Source of the DNA: Microbulbifer sp. MI-G
GTDB taxonomy: Bacteria; Pseudomonadota; Gammaproteobacteria; Pseudomonadales; Cellvibrionaceae
Direction: 5' to 3'
Length of the DNA stretch: 64,000 nucleotides
NCBI RefSeq assembly: GCF_030440425.1
Contig: NZ_CP098023.1
Location: 981,501-1,045,500, forward strand
Made by a program: the position numbers and the translations under genes. This document shows positions 53,301 to 63,284 of the stretch, piece after piece. Position 1 is the first letter of the stretch. The number at the start of each line of letters is the position of its first letter. A model generated the notes under the pieces. It did not search any database. It had not been told where the DNA came from and saw nothing but the letters and a program-made list of their open reading frames with translations.

Positions 53301-53916
53301 CCTCGGCCTATACTTGACCGGTCATCCCATCGATGAGTATGCCGATGAACTGGGGTATTTAGTGAAAGCACGTATTGCCGATCTCAAGCCGGGGCGCGAA
53401 TCGCAAAAAGTGGCGGGGCTGGTTGTCGCCATGCGGGTGATGAAAACCAAACGCGGTGATGCGATGGCGATTGTCAGTCTGGATGACCGCAGTGGCCGCA
53501 TTGAGGCGGCCCTGTTTAGCGAAGCGTTTGGCGAACACCGCGAAAAGCTCGCCAAGGATGCCCTGCTGGTGCTCGATGGCCCCGTGGCCAACGATGATTA
53601 CAGTGGTGGTCTGAAAATGACCGTCAACAGCGTCTCCACCCTGGACGAACTGCGTCGCAGCAGCGTGACCGGCGTGCGCTTGCAGATCCACAGTGGCAGC
53701 GCGCAGCAGGGGTTGGCGAAGCGATTGGCTGCCTGTCTGCAGCCGTACACCGGTGGCCACAGCAAGGTCAGCCTCGAGGTGCTGCGCAGTGATGCGCGCG
53801 GCCTCTATCGCCTGCCGCGCCGGTGGAATGTGGAGGCCAATGACCAGTTGCTCCAGTCGCTGCGGGAACTGCTGGGGCGTGAACAAGTGGCACTGCAATA
53901 CGCTGAACGGCACTGA
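50398..53916 (+). CDS. dnaE: DNA polymerase III alpha subunit
   Basis: 1172 aa, the replicative polymerase core. N-terminal PHP domain ([17 protein letters not shown]). The catalytic palm has [54 protein letters not shown], with the PDFDIDF acidic triad. Later marks: [21 protein letters not shown]-like [36 protein letters not shown], and the OB domain ([29 protein letters not shown]). It is followed by accA, the usual order. Confidence 0.97.
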   Translation: [1172 protein letters not shown]

Positions 53917-54009
53917 AGCCTATCGGGCTCGACTGGTTGGTTCCGGGCAGTTAAGCTATGCCGTTGTCATTGTCCGATGGCGTTGATAAGAGTTAAGGGC
54001 ACAGATTTC

Positions 54010-54966
54010 ATGAATTTTAATTTTCTCGAGTTTGAGCAGCCGATTGCGGAGCTGGAAAGTAAGATCAAGGAGTTGCAGCTGGTCGGTGACGACAACGCAT
54101 TGAATATTGCCGAAGAGGTGGCCCGGCTGCGAGAGAAGAGCAGAAACCTGACCGAATCTATCTACTCCGATCTAACGCCCTGGCAGGTGGTACAAGTGGC
54201 ACGCCACCCGCAGCGCCCTTATGCGAAAGACTATATCGAACGCCTGTTTACTGAGTGGGATGAGTTGCACGGTGACCGCCATTTTGGTGATGACAAAGCG
54301 ATCATTGCCGGTATTGCGCGCCTTGAAGGCGCGCCTGTGGCGGTAATCGGCGAGGAGAAGGGCCGCTCTGTCAATGAGAAAGTCGCGCGCAACTTCGGTA
54401 TGCCCAAACCGGAAGGGTATCGCAAGGCGCTGCGCATTATGAAAATGGCGGAGCGCTTCCGGTTGCCGGTGTTGACCCTGATCGATACCCCGGGCGCCTA
54501 CCCGGGTATCGACAGTGAAGAGCGCGGTATCAGCGAGGCTATCGCCGAAAATCTAGCGGTGATGTCGCGACTGCGCACACCCATTATCTGTACCGTAATC
54601 GGCGAGGGGTCTTCCGGTGGTGCCCTTGCCATTGGTGTCGGTGATCAGTTGAATATGCTGCAGTATGCCACCTACTTTGTGATCTCTCCTGAGGGCTGCG
54701 CCAACATTATCTGGAAAACCGTGGACAAGGCGCCGCTGGCGGCGGAGGCCATGGGGGTGACTTCAAGTGTGCTGGAGGAACTGGGTATTGTGGATGAAAT
54801 CATTCCGGAGCCGCTCGGCGGTGCGCATCGGGACCCGGATGCCATGGCGGCGCGTTTGAGGGACAGGCTGAGTCATCAATTAGAGCAATTGCGCACGGTC
54901 TCTATTGATACCTTGCTGGAGAAGCGTTACCAACGCCTGATGAGCTATGGCAATAGCATTTCGTAA
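54010..54966 (+). CDS. accA: Acetyl-CoA carboxylase carboxyltransferase subunit alpha
   Basis: 318 aa from ATG 54010 ([20 protein letters not shown]); a frame upstream to 53977 is unneeded. Carboxyltransferase signatures: [97 protein letters not shown]. With AccD it makes malonyl-CoA for fatty-acid synthesis. It starts 93 bp after dnaE. Confidence 0.97.
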   Translation: MNFNFLEFEQPIAELESKIKELQLVGDDNALNIAEEVARLREKSRNLTESIYSDLTPWQVVQVARHPQRPYAKDYIERLFTEWDELHGDRHFGDDKAIIAGIARLEGAPVAVIGEEKGRSVNEKVARNFGMPKPEGYRKALRIMKMAERFRLPVLTLIDTPGAYPGIDSEERGISEAIAENLAVMSRLRTPIICTVIGEGSSGGALAIGVGDQLNMLQYATYFVISPEGCANIIWKTVDKAPLAAEAMGVTSSVLEELGIVDEIIPEPLGGAHRDPDAMAARLRDRLSHQLEQLRTVSIDTLLEKRYQRLMSYGNSIS

Positions 54967-55983
54967 TGCCAAATACTGACGCCTGGCACACCGATTGATT
55001 GCTGGGCTGAACGCCAACTGCAACCAGCTGGGATTGCTGGAAAGCGATTGCGGCGGTAGATTGCGCCGGTGGGGATGCTCCCGGCACAAAACGGCCTCCT
55101 CCGGTAAGTGTCCAGAAGATGCCATCCGAAAGAGGGGGGTCTTCACCAAGGCGTATACCGTATCCGGCCCATCCATATGGCGCTGGCAGGCTATCTATTA
55201 GGATCGCTACAGTAATCCAAAAAAATTTTAACTGCTTCTTTTTTTAAGTTTTGCGATTATTGTTTTTGAAATTTCTTTGGATTTTTTTGTCAGCGAATTT
55301 ATTTAATTGAGGTATTTACAAGCCTGAGCAGTGTTTCCCGCTGCGAATCTAATTTGCCTGTATCTTCGAGGATGTCAACACGCTTTGCTCCTGGTCGTTG
55401 TCGAGCGGTTGTTGGTTTACACCGAGATCGATCCATCCAAGGCCTTTTTGCCAACCTTGCCCTCAGGTGCCTTGCGTGTATTTTGTTCCAGGTATCATGA
55501 AACCATATTCGATCTGCCCGCCTGGTCAGGTCAGTAGGGGGACGCGTTACTTCTACTGGTGATGATGGCCTTTGGGATTGAGAAAATCGGGCTGTATAAC
55601 ATATTGGCTCTGGAATTTCTCTCATTGGCAGTATCTCCCATGGCTTGGCGATATTTAAGCACGCCTTGGAAAAATCCGAATCACTACGTAGATTTGCTTT
55701 TCATCCCCACCGCTTGAGGGACATCTGTCAACTTGGGTAATAACCATGGCCGTGGGGTCCCTGCGGTAGGTTCCCCGCTATCCCGGATTTAATCCGCAAT
55801 ATCCCGTTTACCCCTCTGGCCTGATGGCAGTTTGAGTGGGACGAGGCACACTGCGGAGGAATTATAAAAATTCTGTTGCTACGGCGCACAACAAGCCCGT
55901 TGTTATCGGGGGTGTCATAAACCAATCTGCGGCAACGGATATTCCCCATTAACCTCATCAAACCCCTATTCCGGTAACCAGCC
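54967..55983. other. 1-kb gap after accA, no recognisable gene
   Basis: AccA is usually followed by tilS in related bacteria, but no TilS PP-loop or tail is readable here. Short frames (54995-55201, 55331-55537 plus; 55299-55625 minus) show no known motif. A very AT-rich block (about 55215-55320) marks a composition change. It is likely a junction where the receptor/halogenase island was inserted or genes were lost. It may contain the receptor promoter. Confidence 0.5.
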
Positions 55984-58900
55984 ATGAAACAACAATGTTT
56001 TCACAGAGACCGCCTGGCATTCACTATTTCTGTCGTCCTGGGAGTGACCGGTATTCCATCAGTGCTGGCGATGGAAGACGAACCCCTTCTTGAAGAGGTA
56101 ACGGTGACAGGTATCCGGGCCAGCCTGAAGAATTCCATGGATGTGAAACGGGATAGCGCTGGTGTTGTGGATGCGATCTCCGCCGAGGATATGGGTAAGT
56201 TTCCGGATTCCAATCTGGCAGAATCCCTGCAGCGTATAAGCGGGGTTTCCATTGACCGCCGCAACGGAGAGGGCAGTCGGGTAACCGTGCGCGGGTTTGG
56301 GCCGGACTATAATCTCATTACCTTAAATGGCCGCCAGATGCCGTCCACCTCCCTTGTACAAAATGGCGGCGGGGTAAGCCAGGGCCGTGCCTTTGATATG
56401 GATAACCTGGCAGCGGAAAGTGTCAGGGCACTGGAAGTGTACAAAACCGGGCGTGCGGATATCGCCTCTGGGGGGATGGGCGCTACGATTAATATTATCA
56501 CCCAGCGACCCCTTGACCGTCCTGGGTTGAATATGTCTCTCGGTGCCAAGGTTCTGCGGGATACCACCAATGTCGTTGGCGATGACTATACACCGGAAGC
56601 TGCGGGACTGTTTAGCTGGACTGATGAAGGAGAGAAGCTTGGTTTTGCCCTAACTGCCTCCTACCAGCAGCGCGACAGCGGTGCCAGTGGTGCCTATACC
56701 AATAACTGGATTACTGAAGCCTATGACGGAACCATTCCCCAGTCACCGGGTGAAAATTCCGGAGAGCCTATTCATATTCTCAATGAACCGGAACTGGGAG
56801 AGCTGAGGTCTCTGCCCATAGATCTACGCTATATTCACTCTGATCGTGAGCGCACCCGTATTAATGGGCAACTCACTTTACAGTGGCGACCAATCGATAC
56901 CTTGACCGGCACTGTGGATTACACCTACGCCAGACAGGATATCTATGAAAACCGTTCGGAGCTGTCCGCCTGGATGGACACCTATAAAAGCGATATTGCC
57001 TTTGATAGAGGTCCGGTATACACACCAGCACTCTACTGGGAAGAGCGTCGAGAACAGAATCCCCGGGATATTGGCCTGGCCCTGCAGCAGCAAAATCAGG
57101 TCAATACGCTGAAATCTCTCGGCTTGAATCTGCTATGGCAGCCCGGCGATGAGTTTGAGCTGGTTTTTGATGCGCATCAGTCCGAGTCCTCCAGTTTGCC
57201 GGATGCGGGTTACGGAAACTGGATTAATATCGGACTGGGGGCGAATATCTCCGCCGGCCAGGGTATCGATTTTACCGGAGATGGCCTGCCCATTCTGCTT
57301 GTAGATTTCGATGACGGGGTGTACGGCAATGGTAATGGAAAGCTGGAGGAGGGGGAAGTCGGTTCCTCGGTAAGGCAGATATTTAATGACCGCGCCTTCG
57401 CGGAGTTTACCCAGGCCCGTCTGGGTGCCAACTTTGTGTTCAATGAAACACACTCGATTGATTTCGGGATTGAGTCCCGCGATATGGAAACGCGTCTGCA
57501 ATCCTCCTTTTATCAAGAGTTGCTGGCCGGAGGGTGGGGTATCGCCAATCCCGGTGACGTGCCTGCGGAATATCTGTCTCCCATCAACTATGCCAAGCTT
57601 TTCAATGATTATAATTTGTCACTGGGATCTAACAGTCGCGAATTCTTTGATCGTGTCAGTGATGGCCGTGCTGCGCCATTGCTTCTGGGATACACCGGCA
57701 ATGCTGCCCTTGTCGGCAGGCACCTCTCCAATGCGGTTGGATTGCCCTGGGCGGTTAATCCGGTGGATAACCTGGATCGCACTGTCCACGAAGCGGTCTA
57801 TGGGGCTTACACGCAATATTATTTCAGCACAGACTGGCGGGCTATGCCGGTAAATCTGGTGGTGGGACTCCGGTATGAGAAAACGGGAGTTGAATCAACA
57901 GATCTTGCCAACTTGCCCAGCGAAGTGGTCTGGCAGAGCAACAACGATTTCCAGATTCCTGCCGGTGCTACGGCCACTCCTTATTCTGAAAAGGCGAAAT
58001 ACAATCACTGGCTGCCTAATATGGATTTTGATATCGAATTTATTCCCGGATTGATAGGGCGTTTTTCCTACAGTAAAACGATTGCTCGTGCCAATTATGA
58101 CCAGATGGGGTCTGCCGCTTCCGGTCTGAGTGGCCCCTCTCTGCCAACCCTGCTTTCAGGTTCGACCCTCGGTACAGCGGGCTCGGGCAATCCGGGTATA
58201 TTGCCACTGGAATCGGATAATCTGGATCTGTCCCTGGAGTGGTATTTCGATGCGTCCAGTTATGTTTCCATGGGTTACTTTCGCAAGGATGTCGATAACT
58301 TTATCGGGACTGCGACTGTGGATGTTAATCTGTATGGCCTCAGCGATCCCACCAACGGTCCGCGCGCCCTTCAGGCAATGGCAGATTTGACAGCACTGGG
58401 AGAACCGCTCAACGATACCAATCTTTTTTCAATGGTTGCGGCCAATATACTCGGGGTTGATTTCTACGAATACACTGCAGAAGAATTTGAAAACCTGGTC
58501 GATGTTACCGGCAATGCCGATGATGCCCCCATTATTTTCCGCGTATCGCAGCCCAAGAATTCTGAGAGAGCGGTGATTGATGGCTGGGAAGTGGGGGTTC
58601 AGCACTTCCTTGGCGAAACCGGTTTTGGCCTGCAGGCAAACTACACCATTGTGAATGGCGATATTGAGTACGATGTTGAACAGGACCCTGCGATCAACGG
58701 CGGGGAGCAATTTGCCTTAACAGGACTCAGCGATACCGCCAATGTATCGTTGATTTTCGAACAATATGGGCTTTCTGCCCGGCTTTCCTATAACTGGAGA
58801 GATGCATTTCTCGCAGGCGTTGAAGATGGTGGGCGGCGTCCACGTTATACCGAGGAATACAGTCAGGTCGATCTGAGCATTGGCTATGAAGTACATGAAA

Positions 58901-59034
58901 ATCTGAAGCTCAGTCTCGATGGCATTAATCTACTGGGTGAGGACCAGCGTCAGTTTGCGCGTTCAACAAGTCAGCTGTTGCGAATAGAGATGTTGGGTCC
59001 GCGCTATGCTCTGAGTGCCCGCTATCATTTTTGA
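55984..59034 (+). CDS. TonB-dependent outer-membrane receptor (carbohydrate type)
   Basis: 1016 aa with a signal peptide (~1-30, ending VLAM). The TonB box region EEVTVTGIRASLKNSMDVKR, then the plug (VVDAISAEDMGKFPDSNLAESLQRISGVSIDR, VTVRGFGPDYNLITLNGRQMP) and a long beta-barrel ending YALSARYHF. This GIRxSLxxSxDxKR / GKFPDxNLAESLQRIxGVSIDR form is typical of the large sugar-receptor clade of Xanthomonas, Caulobacter and Cellvibrionales. It should take up a glycan or related ligand with ExbBD-TonB energy. It heads the island with a halogenase and an MFS transporter downstream. Confidence 0.9.
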   Translation: MKQQCFHRDRLAFTISVVLGVTGIPSVLAMEDEPLLEEVTVTGIRASLKNSMDVKRDSAGVVDAISAEDMGKFPDSNLAESLQRISGVSIDRRNGEGSRVTVRGFGPDYNLITLNGRQMPSTSLVQNGGGVSQGRAFDMDNLAAESVRALEVYKTGRADIASGGMGATINIITQRPLDRPGLNMSLGAKVLRDTTNVVGDDYTPEAAGLFSWTDEGEKLGFALTASYQQRDSGASGAYTNNWITEAYDGTIPQSPGENSGEPIHILNEPELGELRSLPIDLRYIHSDRERTRINGQLTLQWRPIDTLTGTVDYTYARQDIYENRSELSAWMDTYKSDIAFDRGPVYTPALYWEERREQNPRDIGLALQQQNQVNTLKSLGLNLLWQPGDEFELVFDAHQSESSSLPDAGYGNWINIGLGANISAGQGIDFTGDGLPILLVDFDDGVYGNGNGKLEEGEVGSSVRQIFNDRAFAEFTQARLGANFVFNETHSIDFGIESRDMETRLQSSFYQELLAGGWGIANPGDVPAEYLSPINYAKLFNDYNLSLGSNSREFFDRVSDGRAAPLLLGYTGNAALVGRHLSNAVGLPWAVNPVDNLDRTVHEAVYGAYTQYYFSTDWRAMPVNLVVGLRYEKTGVESTDLANLPSEVVWQSNNDFQIPAGATATPYSEKAKYNHWLPNMDFDIEFIPGLIGRFSYSKTIARANYDQMGSAASGLSGPSLPTLLSGSTLGTAGSGNPGILPLESDNLDLSLEWYFDASSYVSMGYFRKDVDNFIGTATVDVNLYGLSDPTNGPRALQAMADLTALGEPLNDTNLFSMVAANILGVDFYEYTAEEFENLVDVTGNADDAPIIFRVSQPKNSERAVIDGWEVGVQHFLGETGFGLQANYTIVNGDIEYDVEQDPAINGGEQFALTGLSDTANVSLIFEQYGLSARLSYNWRDAFLAGVEDGGRRPRYTEEYSQVDLSIGYEVHENLKLSLDGINLLGEDQRQFARSTSQLLRIEMLGPRYALSARYHF

Positions 59035-59104
59035 GGGAAGGGCCCACCGGCAGAGTGACAGACAGATTCCCAACACCGATACATCCGACGAGCGTTGAAT
59101 CAAT

Positions 59105-60604
59105 ATGGCCGGGATCCATCAAATCGTTATTGCTGGAGGGGGAACCTCCGGGTGGTTGGCTGCTTCAGCTATTGCCAAACTCTACGGTAAACAGGTTAAG
59201 GTTACCCTGGTGGATTCTGCAGCGATTGGGCGTATCGGCGTTGGGGAAGCAACCATACCACCTCTGAGAAATTTTCATCGTCTGCTTGCTATCCGGGAGT
59301 CCGAATTTATGTCGGCAACCCAGGCCACTTTTAAGCTGGGCATTGAATTCAAGCACTGGGCACAGCGAGGCGATAGCTACATTCACTCTTTTGGTACTAC
59401 CGGCAAGGATTGCTGGGCCTGTGACTTCCATCATTTTTGGCTGGCTGGCCGTGAGAAAGCTTTAGCTAGTGATTTTGGTGACTACTGTGTGGAGTTGCAA
59501 GCTGCGCGAAAACAGCGCCTATTGCCGGGAGATGCGGGAAAACTCAACTATGCCTATCATGTCGATGCAGGGTTATATGCGGATTTTCTACGCCAACATG
59601 CATTAAGGCACGGGTGTAATCATGTCGATGGAAAGATAGAGCGGGTGGAAATTTCCGGAAGCAATGGATATATCAATGCACTGGTACTTGAGGACGGTGC
59701 CAGAATTCAGGGGGATCTGTTTATTGATTGCAGCGGTTTTCGTGCGCTACTCATTGGTTCCGCCCTGAACGTTGGCTTTGAGTCCTATGGGGATTTCCTG
59801 CCCTGTGATTCAGCGATTGCCGTTCAGAGTGCGACACAGCACCAGTTGCGTCCTTACACCCAGGCGATAGCTCAGGAATTTGGCTGGCAGTGGTATATTC
59901 CCCTGCAAAACCGAATGGGCAACGGCCTGGTCTATAGCAGTCAGTATGTGGCTGATACCGTTGCGGGTGAACGCTTGTTGCAGAATCTGCTCAGCGAACC
60001 GCTCTCTGAGCCCCGCAGGTTTCGCTATCGGCCCGGGCGCCGCAGGCAGGCATGGCACAAGAATTGTGTGGCCATTGGTCTGTCGGGTGGTTTTCTCGAG
60101 CCGGTGGAGTCAACGTCCATACATCTAGCCATGTCAGCAATTCTGCGCCTGCTTAAGTTATTCCCCAGAAATGGAATTTCTGATATGGCGATGGCCACCT
60201 TTAATGCGCAGACGCGCGAGGAGACTGAGAGGATCAGGGATTTTATTATCCTGCACTATAAAGCGACGGAGCGCACAGACAGTGCTTTCTGGCGATACTG
60301 TAACGCTATGGCGATTCCAGATTCACTGGCGGGTCGCTTGGAGTTATTTCGTGCAACAGGTGTGCTGTCTGGTACCGAGCGAGAGCTGTTTCAAATCGAT
60401 TCCTGGGTGCAGGTGTTGCTTGGACAGCGTATAGAACCCACCGATTACCACCCCATTGTCGATCTTATGAGTGAGGAGGAACTGGGGGCATTTTTACAGG
60501 GTTACAAAAAATTTGTTGAGAACAGGGTTTCAGCTTTTCCCTCACATCGCCAGGCGATAGAGCAATATTGCAAAGGGGGCCCGCAAGTGAATAACTGTGC
60601 ATGA
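59105..60604 (+). CDS. Flavin-dependent tryptophan halogenase-family protein
   Basis: 499 aa. The FAD-binding GxGxxG motif is IAGGGTSGWLAASAIA at the start. Also present: the family start VDSAAIGRIGVGEATIPPLRNF; the active-site lysine region ATFKLGIEFKHW; the diagnostic WxWxIP motif as FGWQWYIPL; and GGFLEPVESTSIHLAM with the catalytic Glu-Ser. All key features for halogenation are kept. Such genes beside TonB receptors are known from Xanthomonas, Caulobacter and Brevundimonas (BrvH-type indole halogenases), not from secondary-metabolite clusters; the native substrate is unclear. Its stop overlaps the next gene (ATGA). Confidence 0.88.
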   Translation: MAGIHQIVIAGGGTSGWLAASAIAKLYGKQVKVTLVDSAAIGRIGVGEATIPPLRNFHRLLAIRESEFMSATQATFKLGIEFKHWAQRGDSYIHSFGTTGKDCWACDFHHFWLAGREKALASDFGDYCVELQAARKQRLLPGDAGKLNYAYHVDAGLYADFLRQHALRHGCNHVDGKIERVEISGSNGYINALVLEDGARIQGDLFIDCSGFRALLIGSALNVGFESYGDFLPCDSAIAVQSATQHQLRPYTQAIAQEFGWQWYIPLQNRMGNGLVYSSQYVADTVAGERLLQNLLSEPLSEPRRFRYRPGRRRQAWHKNCVAIGLSGGFLEPVESTSIHLAMSAILRLLKLFPRNGISDMAMATFNAQTREETERIRDFIILHYKATERTDSAFWRYCNAMAIPDSLAGRLELFRATGVLSGTERELFQIDSWVQVLLGQRIEPTDYHPIVDLMSEEELGAFLQGYKKFVENRVSAFPSHRQAIEQYCKGGPQVNNCA

Positions 60605-60762
60605 ACAGAGGGATCAACCGGACGATTTTGTTGGCCGGCGGCATTGCGGGCTGGTTGACCACAGAGGTATTCGCTGCGGAGCACTATGGTGCCGATGCCT
60701 GTGGTATGCGAGCGGGTTTGATGGAATCCGCAGATATTCCGGGCGAAAACCCAACTGTATGA
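60601..60762 (+). pseudogene. Decayed 5' end of a second flavin-dependent halogenase
   Basis: A frame starts at ATG 60601 inside the previous stop and reads INRTILLAGGIAGWLTTEVF then GLMESADIPGENPTV before TGA at 60762. This follows the halogenase N-terminus pattern: IxRILIVGGGTAGWLTAxVxA...VTLxESPDIPTxGVGE. The FAD motif is damaged (AGGIAG instead of GGGTAG), the ~10-residue span before ESPDI is scrambled, and the rest of the ~500-aa gene is missing before the MFS gene at 60968. Confidence 0.6.
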
Positions 60763-60967
60763 GCTACAGTGGGTTTGACCTCAGTGAGCACTCTGATCTC
60801 AGGCGCCCGTGTTGTCTTCAATTTTTCCCGTTTTGTCGAAAGTCGCTGGGGCACAATGGCGGTAGCGTGATAGAAAATAGCGATATGACCAAATGGCTTG
60901 ATAGGTAAGTGTTTTCCACTATTCAAACGAATCGACTGCCGAGGCTGTACTCTCAGGATCAATTATT

Positions 60968-62218
60968 ATGACATTGTTGCAAGGTAACACGACATCCAAT
61001 GCTGCACAGTTACAAGCTGGCGATCATTCCAGGCAGAGATTTGCACTGGTAGCGTTGACCTCTCTGTTTTTTTTGTGGGGGTTCATCACCTGCCTCAACG
61101 ATATTCTTATCCCCTACCTGAAAGGAATTTTTGCACTGAACTATGCCCAGGCCATGTTGGTGCAGTCTTGTTTCTTCGGGGCCTATTTCCTGGTATCCCT
61201 TCCCGCCGGAGTCCTGGTATCGAGAATCGGCTACCAAAAGGGCATTGTGACGGGGTTGGGTATTGCCGTGTTGGGCTGCTTGTTATTTATTCCCGCCGAG
61301 CGTATGGAAATTTATGCGCTTTTCCTCGGAGCCCTGTTTGTTCTGGCCTCTGGTATTACCCTACTGCAGGTATCGGCGAATCCCTATGTTACGGTGTTGG
61401 GTGACGAACGCACAGCGGCCAGCCGTCTCACTATGACCCAGGCCTTTAACTCCCTGGGCACAACGGTGGCTCCCCAATTCGGGGCAATAATGATTCTGCC
61501 GGCGGCAGGGGTAGCGGCCAGTACTGTAGGGGCCTCCGCAGTTGAAGTGCCCTACCTGATACTGGCAAGTTCGCTTGCGGTTCTGGCTATCGTATTTGGA
61601 GTACTCCATTTGCCACAGATTACTGCTCACAACATCGCCAAAGGACAGGGGGATTCAGTCTGGAGTTATCGCCACTTGGTGCTGGGCGCGCTAGCCATTT
61701 TTCTGTATGTGGGGGCAGAAGTCTCTATTGGCAGCTTCCTGGTGAACTTTATGGCCGAGGATTCCATTGCCGGCCTGGAAGAGTCGGAGGCAGCATTTTT
61801 TGTCTCTCTATACTGGGGCGGGGCCATGGTGGGCCGCTTTGTTGGTGCGCTGGTAATGCGATATATCGCTGCCGGGAAGGTATTGGCTGCATGCGCGATG
61901 ATTTCCTGCATTCTGCTGCTAGCCACAGTAACTGGCGAGGGTTATCTGGCAATGTATGCGGTATTGGCGGTGGGCTTGAGTAATTCCATTATGTTCCCGA
62001 CGATTTTCAGCCTGGCAGTGGCCAAACTTGGCCGCGCTACCAGCCAGGGTTCGGGAATTTTGTGTCTGGCCATTGTCGGCGGTGCTGTGGTGCCTTTCTT
62101 GCAGGGCTTGCTGGCCGATCATGTAGGAATCCAACTGGCATTTGTTCTGCCAGTTTTCTGCTATCTCTATATTCTCTACTATGGGCTCGCCGGGCATCGC
62201 CCGGATAAATGCACTTGA
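60968..62218 (+). CDS. Sugar MFS transporter (GluP/FucP/NagP type)
   Basis: 416 aa, 12 hydrophobic helices. [31 protein letters not shown] is the N-terminal FHS-family signature (LFFLWGFxxxLNDxLxPxxK). Also [35 protein letters not shown] [35 protein letters not shown]. The family moves glucose, galactose, fucose or N-acetylglucosamine with protons across the inner membrane. It follows the receptor and halogenase remnants, so it should carry the imported sugar onward. Confidence 0.9.
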   Translation: MTLLQGNTTSNAAQLQAGDHSRQRFALVALTSLFFLWGFITCLNDILIPYLKGIFALNYAQAMLVQSCFFGAYFLVSLPAGVLVSRIGYQKGIVTGLGIAVLGCLLFIPAERMEIYALFLGALFVLASGITLLQVSANPYVTVLGDERTAASRLTMTQAFNSLGTTVAPQFGAIMILPAAGVAASTVGASAVEVPYLILASSLAVLAIVFGVLHLPQITAHNIAKGQGDSVWSYRHLVLGALAIFLYVGAEVSIGSFLVNFMAEDSIAGLEESEAAFFVSLYWGGAMVGRFVGALVMRYIAAGKVLAACAMISCILLLATVTGEGYLAMYAVLAVGLSNSIMFPTIFSLAVAKLGRATSQGSGILCLAIVGGAVVPFLQGLLADHVGIQLAFVLPVFCYLYILYYGLAGHRPDKCT

Positions 62219-62435
62219 GGAGTTGCTTTTTCTCTTCTGAACACTTTGCGCCGGTGTTTGTATGCCAGTTTTTTTGCAACAAGCAGAGTGTGTGTCCTGC
62301 ATAACACCTAAAAATGAAGAGGGACTAGAAAACTTCCACTGAAATGCGTGCAGGCGGTATTTTTGATACTTTGGGTTGAAACAAGAGTTCAGTATCGACA
62401 GCGAAAACAGTTACGTAGTATTCGTTCGGCTATGG

Positions 62436-63284
62436 TTAAGAGGCTTTTGATGCTGTCTGTTGGGTTGTGTGGTTGGAGTCCAGAAATTCCTTGATTGGCT
62501 GGCGATAGTTTCGGCTGACTTTGACCTTGGCACCACTGGTGAGGGTGAGAAAGTACTCGCCTTTAGTCAGCACCTTGATATGCGTGATACAATTCAGGTT
62601 TACCAGAGTCGATCTGTGGATACGCTTGAAGTTATCTGGGCACAGCTGCTTTTGCAGGTCCTTGATTGTGCTGCGCATCACATGTGTCTCCCCTTTCACA
62701 TGCACACACATATAGTCACCGGCTGCGTCGATCCATTCGATATCCTGTTGGTTTACCATAATGATGGTGCCGCGATCCTTGATGGCCAGGCGGTGGGAGA
62801 AGGATTGCGCCAGTGCACTTTCACCAGACAATCCGCCTTGCGGGCCGGCATCTGCAATTGAGTTTAGCAGACGACCCTTTTCTCCCAGGCAGTTGCGATC
62901 CTGTGCCAAGTGCGTTTGCTGTAGCCGCTGGCGGACCCGCTCCAGTGCGGTTTGCAGGCGCCTGCTGTCCAGTGGTTTCAACACATAATCCACTGCATGA
63001 ACGTCAAACGCCTTCAGTGCGTATCGGTCGTAGGCGGTCGTGAATACAATAAGCGGCATGGTATCACCCTGTAGGCGACGTACTACCTCGAATCCATTCA
63101 TGCCGGGCATTTGTACATCGAGGATCAGTAAATCCGGAGCGCTGTCAAATACAGCCTGCAGTGCTTCCCGGCCATTCCGGCAGCAGGCGACTATTTCTAA
63201 ATCCTTGAATTCCTCAAGCATACTTTTCAGCAGCCGCAGGGCGAGGGGTTCATCGTCTACCAGTGCAACGGTAAGTGTGTTCAT
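62436..63284 (-). CDS. LytTR response regulator
   Basis: 282 aa. Receiver domain (~1-120): ALVDDEPLALRLLKSMLEE, phosphoacceptor Asp in LLILDVQMPGMNGFEVVRRL, VFTTAYDRYALKAFDVHAVDYVLKPLD. C-terminal LytTR DNA-binding domain (~175-265): LAIKDRGTIIMVNQQDIEWIDAAGDYMCVHV...RIHRSTLVNLNCITHIKVL. Its ATG overlaps the kinase stop (ATGA). LytR/AlgR-type regulators bind paired short direct repeats. It lies convergent to the MFS gene, as a probable controller of the island. Confidence 0.92.
   Translation of the reverse strand: MNTLTVALVDDEPLALRLLKSMLEEFKDLEIVACCRNGREALQAVFDSAPDLLILDVQMPGMNGFEVVRRLQGDTMPLIVFTTAYDRYALKAFDVHAVDYVLKPLDSRRLQTALERVRQRLQQTHLAQDRNCLGEKGRLLNSIADAGPQGGLSGESALAQSFSHRLAIKDRGTIIMVNQQDIEWIDAAGDYMCVHVKGETHVMRSTIKDLQKQLCPDNFKRIHRSTLVNLNCITHIKVLTKGEYFLTLTSGAKVKVSRNYRQPIKEFLDSNHTTQQTASKAS

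Noticed and set aside
55299..55625. Minus-strand 108-aa frame in the post-accA gap
   Set aside because: Low-complexity, no family signal, no ribosome-binding site; treated as non-coding.
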